Below the pieces are notes generated by a model that searched no databases, was not told where the DNA came from, and saw only the letters and a program-made list of their open reading frames with translations. A stretch of 64,000 nt of DNA, taken from NCBI GenBank assembly GCA_963932465.1, contig OZ010793.1, forward strand, positions 255,699,333 through 255,763,332. Reading direction: 5' to 3'. This stretch comes from Maratus speciosus (taxonomy: Eukaryota; Arthropoda; Arachnida; Araneae; Salticidae). Shown here piece after piece: positions 58,590 to 64,000 of this stretch; position 1 is the stretch's first letter; each line of letters starts with the position of its first letter. The translations under genes were made by a program, and so were the position numbers.

Positions 58590-59395
58590 TTTTTGGTGCT
58601 TTGACTAAATTCACGTTTTTTCCGCGTTACTTTGACGAAATTCGCGTTTTTCCGCGATCCTTTTGTTGAAATTCGCTATTTTTTCCCGAGTCTGTCACGA
58701 GAATCATGTTTTTTTCCGCGATACTTTGACAAAATTCGGCTTTATTCCGCGATTTTTTGACGAAATTTGCTATTTTTTCGCAATCTTTTGTCGAAAAATA
58801 CTATTTTGTCTCAGCCCTTTTACGAAAATGGCGTTTTTTCCGCTATATTTTCACGAAATTTGTGCTTTTTTCGCGATCCTTTGACGAAAATCGGCTTTTT
58901 TACGTTATTTTTTGACGACATTTGCTATTTTTGGGGGATCCTTTGATGAAAAACAACTATTTTTTCGCGATCTTTTGACGAAAATCGGCTTTTTTCCGCG
59001 ATTTTTTGATGAAATTTGTGCTTTTTTCGCGATTTTTTGACAAAATTCGGCTTTTTCCGCGATTTTTTGACGAAATTCGCTATTTTTCGCGATCTTTTAA
59101 CGAAATACGCTAATTTGTCGCGGCCCTTTTACGAAAATCGCGTTTTTCGCAATATTTAGATGAAATTTGCGCTTATTTTAGCGATATTTTCATGAAATTT
59201 GCGCTTATTTCCGCGATTTTTTGACAAAATTCGCTTTTTATTTCGCGATGCTTTGACGAAATACGCTATTTTTTCGCGGCCCTTTTACGAAAATCGCTGC
59301 TTTTGCGCGATATTTTGATGAGATTTATGCTTTTTTCGCGATTCTTTGACGAAAATTGTCTGTTTTCCGCGATTTTTTCACGAAATTACGCGTCC
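58590..59395. repeat. Hairpin-unit tandem array 3
   Basis: Units of about 30-36 bp such as tttttccgcgattttttgac, then gaaattcgc or gaaaatcggc. Same design as arrays 1 and 2 but with its own variants (cggccctttt, atcggct). The start of the long open frame at 59303 lies in this array and is not a true start for pol. Confidence 0.85.
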
Positions 59396-62306
59396 CACGG
59401 GACGCGTAAGAGCCATTTTTTGCGTCCCGTATCAGATTTTTCGCGTAATTTACGCGCTATAGCGCGTCCGCGGCATCCCTGCATAGAAAAAATGTACCGC
59501 CAGATTTTGGTTGCCGAAGAGGATCAAATTTATCAGCAAATAGTTTGGAGGTCTAATCCTAATGAGGAAATAAAAAATTACAAATTGAAAACTGTCACAT
59601 ATGGTTTAGCGCCAGCATCTTTTCTGACAACTAGATGTATAAAACAAATCGCTCAGGATTATAGAAAAAATCCTTGCATTTCGTGCATGTTAGAAGAAGA
59701 TATGTACATGGATGACTTTTTATCCGGTACGAATACTGTTAGGGAAGCAATAGAAACTTGCAAAGAAATTACAGATTGTTTAGACGCGCATGGTTTCCAC
59801 TTGAGGAAGTGGAATTCGAATTCACAGACATTTCTTAATGAATTTATAGATTCTTCTATCACTGAATCAAATTTTGAAATCATTCCTAGTGACAACGGAA
59901 GCTCCAAGGTTCTAGGCTTGAGCTGGAACTCTTCATCAGATAGTTTTATTTTCATAACTGCATTAACACCCACTCCACCTCTTACAAAGAGACACATTTT
60001 AGCTGAGTCTGCACGGATTTTCGACCCGCTAGGTCTAATTTTGCCCTGTACTGTAACTTTAAAGGTATTTTATCAGAAACTTTGGCTTACAAAAGGGGAC
60101 TGGGACTTTGTTATACCGCAACATCTTGCAGACGAATTGCTAAAATTTCAAATTTCTTTTAACGGACTAAATCAATTGTCTGTTCCTAGATGTGTCACGA
60201 TTTCATCCGGTAACCCATTTGAATTACACGGATTTTCTGATGCCTCAACATTGGCATATGATGCCACAATTTATTGCCGACAAAGTTATAAGGGGAAAAT
60301 AAACTCTTTTCTCTTAGTTTCTAAAACTAAAGTCGCTCCAATCAAACAGATTTCAGTGCCAAAATTAGAGCTTTGCGGTGTGCACCTACTATCTAAGCTG
60401 TTCCGTTCCGTCATGGAAACATTAAAGAGTTACAAGTTCGATATTTTTGCCTGGACGGGCTCAAAAGTCATCCTTTCTTGGCTATCTGCACATCCGCGTA
60501 AATGGAAGACTTTTGTCGCGAATAGAACATCTCAAATCACTGAAGTTCTACCTACAAAGCACTGGAGACATGTCCCATCCAAAGAGAACCCCGCAGATAT
60601 CGCTTCACGCAGTATTGATCCAAAATGTCTTCCAGGTTGCAATTTGTGGTGGAAGGGGCCAAGTTGGCTGGTTTTGGACCCATCCAATTGGCCCAAAGAC
60701 GACTCAAATGTTGAGGAATTTGATGATCAAATCAAAGCCGAACAAAGGTCTGATCCAATTTTTTCCTTTCACGCCCGCACATCAAATGATCTATTTGATA
60801 TTTTGTTTCAAAAGCACTCTTCGCTTGCAAAAATTATTTGCATTTTGGCATATTGACAAACATTTATCAAAAAATGCAAGAAGTCTAACAAAACAGAAAT
60901 TTCTTCACCACATCTTACTTACAAAGAAACAAAAGCTCCTGAAGAGAATATTGTTTGTTGGATTCAGAATTCTTACTTTCAGGAAGAATTTAAATGTATC
61001 CAAGAACTGAAAGCTTTGCCAAAGAAAAGTACGTTACAGTCCCTCCACCCGTTTATTGATGATAAGGGTCTGTTACGGGTGGGAGGACGCTTACAAAATT
61101 CACAATTATCATTTAATCACAAACATCCTTTAATCTTGCCCTCACAGCATAAAATGGCTGAGTTATTAATACAGCAACAACACATTGCCCATTTACATGC
61201 TGGGCCTTCACTGCTATCCCACATCATAAGACAATCTTATTGGATAGTTGGCAGAAAAAAGATCATTAACAAATGCATCAATAGATGCTTAAAATGCTAC
61301 AGATATAAAAGGTCCCTTGCAACCCCTCAACTAATGGGGAATTTGCCAAAGCATCGAGTAACCCTGGAATGTCCATTTTTTTCCAGCGGTGTTGATTACG
61401 CAGGTCCTATATCTATTAAATTTAGTAAGGGTCGGGGTGCAAAAACAACTAAAGGGTATATAGCTTTGTTTATTTGTTTGGCTACAAAAGCTGTGCATAT
61501 TGAAGCTGTGAGTGATATGACAGCTGAGGCATTTATCGCCGCCCTTCGACGTTTTAGTGCAAGGCGAGGCGCCCCACGGCACCTTTATAGTGACAACGGC
61601 ACCAATTTTGTCGGTGCATCCAGAAAGTTGGACAAAATTTATGAATTGTGGTGTTCATTTACAGATAATGAAATAATGTCACATTATCAAACTGAAAACT
61701 CTCTAGAATGGCATTTCATCCCTTCTTCTGCCCCTCATTTTGGCGGGATTTGGGAGGCTGCCATAAAATCGACAAAGTATCACATCAAGCGAGTCATAGG
61801 AGAGATTTTGCTCACTTTCGAGGAGCTGGCTACTTTACTCGTCCAAATAGAAGCCTTGCTAAACTTGCGTCCGCTTATACATTTAAACGATAATGATGCT
61901 GATTCAATAAATGTTCTCACTCCCTCACATTTTCTTACAGGGGATGTTTTGCATTCCATACCCGATGAGTCAGCAACCCCGACAACGAATCTAAAGAAAC
62001 GATGGGAACTGATCCAAAACATGAAAGCTGGATTCTCCAAACGTTGGACCAGAGAATACCTGGCCTCGCTGCAACCCCGAGCTAAGTGGAAGATCGCCAT
62101 GCCTAACATCGAGGTGGGTCAGGTAGTGTTATTAATGGACGCAAATCAACCGCCTGGAACTTGGCCGTTGGGTCGCATTACAGAAGTCCACCCAGGCAGT
62201 GATGGACTCAACAGAGTGGTGACTGTGCAACGTGGGTCTTCATTAGTCAAGCGTCCAATCAACAAAATAACATTACTCCCTCAGTATCAGGACTAAGGAC
62301 CTGATA

Positions 62307-62322
62307 AGGGGGGGGGGGGGCA
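62307..62322 (+). promoter_or_regulatory. Polypurine tract of the BEL/Pao element
   Basis: ataagg followed by a G run, directly before the tgttcagtgaac LTR start and 11 bases after the pol stop. In retroelements this tract primes plus-strand DNA synthesis. Confidence 0.7.
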
Positions 62323-62940
62323 TGTTCAGTGAACACATACATTTATTACACAACTATTATGATTTATGAGAAACCATTTACAGAAAAATCACTTCAACTA
62401 AAATCACTTTAGAGTTATTTATTGCTATCACTGTTATTTAAGAAAACCCTTATTGATATTTCTTGAAATAATAATCTAAAAGCATTTATCCATCATAAAT
62501 CAACATTTCATTTCCTGTCGCAATAGAAATATATACACAAGACATAAGCAATCCCATAAATTCGTCATTATTGTGATATATGTTCCTTTAGCAATTAACA
62601 ATTTTCAAACTATAAATCATGAAAAGTACTTTTATACTAAGACATTATCGTTATTGCTTAAAAATAACAATTATTGTGATTTATATCTGTTGGTCAAGGA
62701 CACTTCCTGGTTGCAGTGCATTTTACATTGGAAGGAGGAGATGGAGTCGAACCTTCAAACTAAACGCACGCAGCAGCTCAACCCACTTTAGCTGTGACAT
62801 TTTTAATCTACGCAACTGGGCATCCACAAAGCCTGGCTTTTGTTAAAATTAACAAACCGCATGTCTGTACCCTCAGGAAGATGTCAATGTGTTTGATTCA
62901 ATATAATTTTATTTTAATCTCTAGTATATTTATTGACTGT
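62323..62940 (+). repeat. Probable 3' LTR of the BEL/Pao element
   Basis: Starts with TG after the purine tract; its first 13 bases, tgttcagtgaaca, form an imperfect palindrome. The end is not certain because no second LTR exists here for comparison. A minus-strand B-box-like ggttcgactcc lies at 62743-62754 and may mark a SINE inserted in the LTR. Confidence 0.55.
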
Positions 62941-62945
62941 TGACT

Positions 62946-64000
62946 AGAGATGGGAATGCTCGGAAAAAAGCCGGAAAAGTTGGGAAAAAAACTGGTTTTT
63001 TTCGGTTTTTTTCTGAAGGGCTATTTTTCAACTTTTCCAAATCGGAAAAATGGAAATTTCATTTACAAAATAATATATTCAAAATTTTGCAATAGCTACA
63101 TTCAGATACTTTTTATTATATTTATTTTTGTTAAGTGTCCCATATGAAAACATTAATGTGGAAGATCTGATCTCTAAGCAAAAATCTGTTTAAGAAAACT
63201 CAGTCCTTTAAAGGAATCTTCACAACTTTTTCACCTTAAAACACAAAACACTTCACAAAATGTTTTCTCTTAAAAATAGACATTTCAGAAAATTTTTCAA
63301 TCTCCAAACTGAATCTTTCACAAATGATTCAATGGGGAAAAAATCAACATATAACAGCCCACATTACCAATGAAACTTATCTAGTTGTATACATCTATGA
63401 CACACTTTATTAACTAAAATAGGAACCTAAATATAACGATACTTTCTAATTCACCAAATTCCGATTACATTTTTACAGGTATATACAAAAGTTCCCAATT
63501 TAACAAAAACAGGATTGCATGAAAAAAAAAAATCTAAACAGATTCCTGGTAAGATAATTAAATGTAACTTCTGTTGTTAAAAATGAAAATTCATGTGCAA
63601 AATTATTTCAATATGCCAAGTAATGGAAATGGTAAAGTTGAAAATTTAACATAAAATCTGAAATGCGCATTTATTTTTAACATCATAGCTGCTATTAATC
63701 ATGTAATCAGATGGTAAGATAAAAACATTTAACGAATTAGAAAAAAAAAAATCTTTTTAATAACAAATGCATTTGAAATTACTTTTTTCTTCATTTCTTT
63801 TTTTTATATAAATGTATACTAAATAAACTTTTCAAAAAAAATTTAAGCTATTTCCAGTGCAAAATTTTTTTGAAAGCAATTTTTAATCTTATTAAAAAAT
63901 ACACTTGTTTTTATAACTTTCATATTAAAGAGAGAAAAAAAACAAACTTTTTTAGTTTCCAAACTCACGAACTTATTACAAAATATATAGTTATGTTTAT
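62946..64000. other. hAT-like element end and AT-rich tail of the window
   Basis: Starts tagagatgggaatgctcgg with ccggaaaagttggg and cggaaaaa words, resembling the tagagatg ends at 15701 and 23114. No partner end is found before the window stops. The remainder is AT-rich with no gene seen. Confidence 0.45.

Larger units (their letters stand above)
56831..59481. mobile_element. hAT5-like composite element inside the BEL/Pao RT
   Basis: Ends cagtgatgccg and (reverse complement) cagggatgccg, flanked by identical catag (56826-56830 and 59482-59486), a 5-bp duplication. Removal of 2,656 bp rejoins the RT frame. It holds gggtccccgggaccc palindromes near the left end, a nested MITE (57589-58563), hairpin-unit array 3 (58590-59395) and cgggacgcg words near the right end. 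No transposase. Confidence 0.92.
56569..62296 (+). pseudogene. BEL/Pao pol pseudogene (RT, RNase H, integrase, DUF5641)
   Basis: Domains in order: reverse transcriptase start (LPHHAVIK, TKLRVVFDAS, FSADI with the first catalytic Asp at 56824-56826); after the insertion, KMYRQI, TVTYG.APASF and the YMDD box (59705-59716); RNase H (FSDAS, PKLELCG, then WTGS where the family has WTDS, so a catalytic Asp is Gly at 60459-60461, then NPADIASR); a nonsense TGA at 60854-60856; and integrase with an HHCC zinc region (RCLKC), GVDYAGP, SDNGTNF and GGIWEAA giving Asp 61394, Asp 61592 and Glu 61754. Last is a DUF5641-type C-terminal domain (QNMKAGFSKRW, LPQYQD end). RT on each side of the insertion is in the same frame once it is removed. 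The RNase H change, the stop and the missing 5' part make it dead, while the integrase triad is intact. Confidence 0.93.
56565..62940 (+). mobile_element. BEL/Pao LTR retrotransposon, 5'-truncated
   Basis: Begins inside reverse transcriptase with no gag, protease or 5' LTR, and abuts the DFAENY-type fragment at about 56565. The pol frame runs to 62296. It is followed by a purine tract with 12 G (62307-62320) and a probable 3' LTR start tgttcagtgaac at 62323. It is interrupted by the 2,651-bp element at 56831-59481. The 3' end of the LTR is not fixed; another element end (tagagatggg) starts at 62946. Confidence 0.85.

Noticed and set aside
59303..59480. Apparent N-terminus of the long pol frame
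   Set aside because: This part is array and element-end sequence; true RT sequence starts at 59487 after the target duplication.
1..64000. CRISPR arrays, bacterial operons, organelle or prokaryotic phage genes
   Set aside because: The tandem arrays have no conserved-repeat/unique-spacer pattern, and all coding remnants are eukaryotic host or transposon types.

Overview
The window reads as nuclear DNA of an animal, most likely an arthropod; a chelicerate such as a spider is my best guess, from the mix of transposons and the very long introns, and I cannot prove it from sequence alone. It is strongly AT-rich. One host gene is recognisable, and nearly everything else is transposable-element (TE) material. 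There are no prokaryotic operons, rRNAs, complete tRNAs or CRISPR arrays.

Host gene: three exons on the minus strand (46074-45969, 45831-45778, 24250-24015) join in phase. They encode the C-terminal end of a protein with a short coiled coil followed by an NZF ubiquitin-binding zinc finger, best explained as a TAB2/TAB3-like adaptor of TAK1 kinase. The last intron is about 21.5 kb and is packed with transposons. Upstream exons were not found. A separate possible plus-strand terminal exon (26936-27120) of unknown identity lies inside that intron.

Layout: 0.3-0.9 kb, a foldback palindrome. 2.9-8.3 kb, a probable large hAT-type element with a second hAT nested in it. 8.9-12.2 kb, a 147-bp satellite split by a hAT, then one end of a long-TIR element. 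13.4-14.3 kb, a Tigger relic with a nested MITE. 15.7-16.2 and 22.7-23.1 kb, arrays of iterated palindromic words. 17.8 kb, a piggyBac-type MITE. 20.2-22.4 kb, a long-TIR element with a nested piggyBac-type MITE. 24-46 kb, the host intron, with SINEs, a Tc1 relic, a second long-TIR element carrying a Tigger and a small MITE, hairpin arrays, and a nest three levels deep. 49.8-51.0 kb, a Tigger relic. 54.4-62.9 kb, an unidentified TE-type gene split by a hAT6-like element, joined to a 5'-truncated BEL/Pao retrotransposon that is itself split by a 2.65-kb element.

The most informative aspect is the number of insertions with exact target-site duplications. In several cases the sequence shows the empty site directly: a satellite register, a restored reading frame, or a paralogous uninterrupted copy. 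The best candidates for undescribed biology are (i) the long-TIR family with about 450-bp ends and no recognised transposase, and (ii) elements with hAT-like ends whose interiors are arrays of small GC-stem, T-loop hairpins. The long open frames inside the tandem arrays are artefacts of repeats that lack stops.
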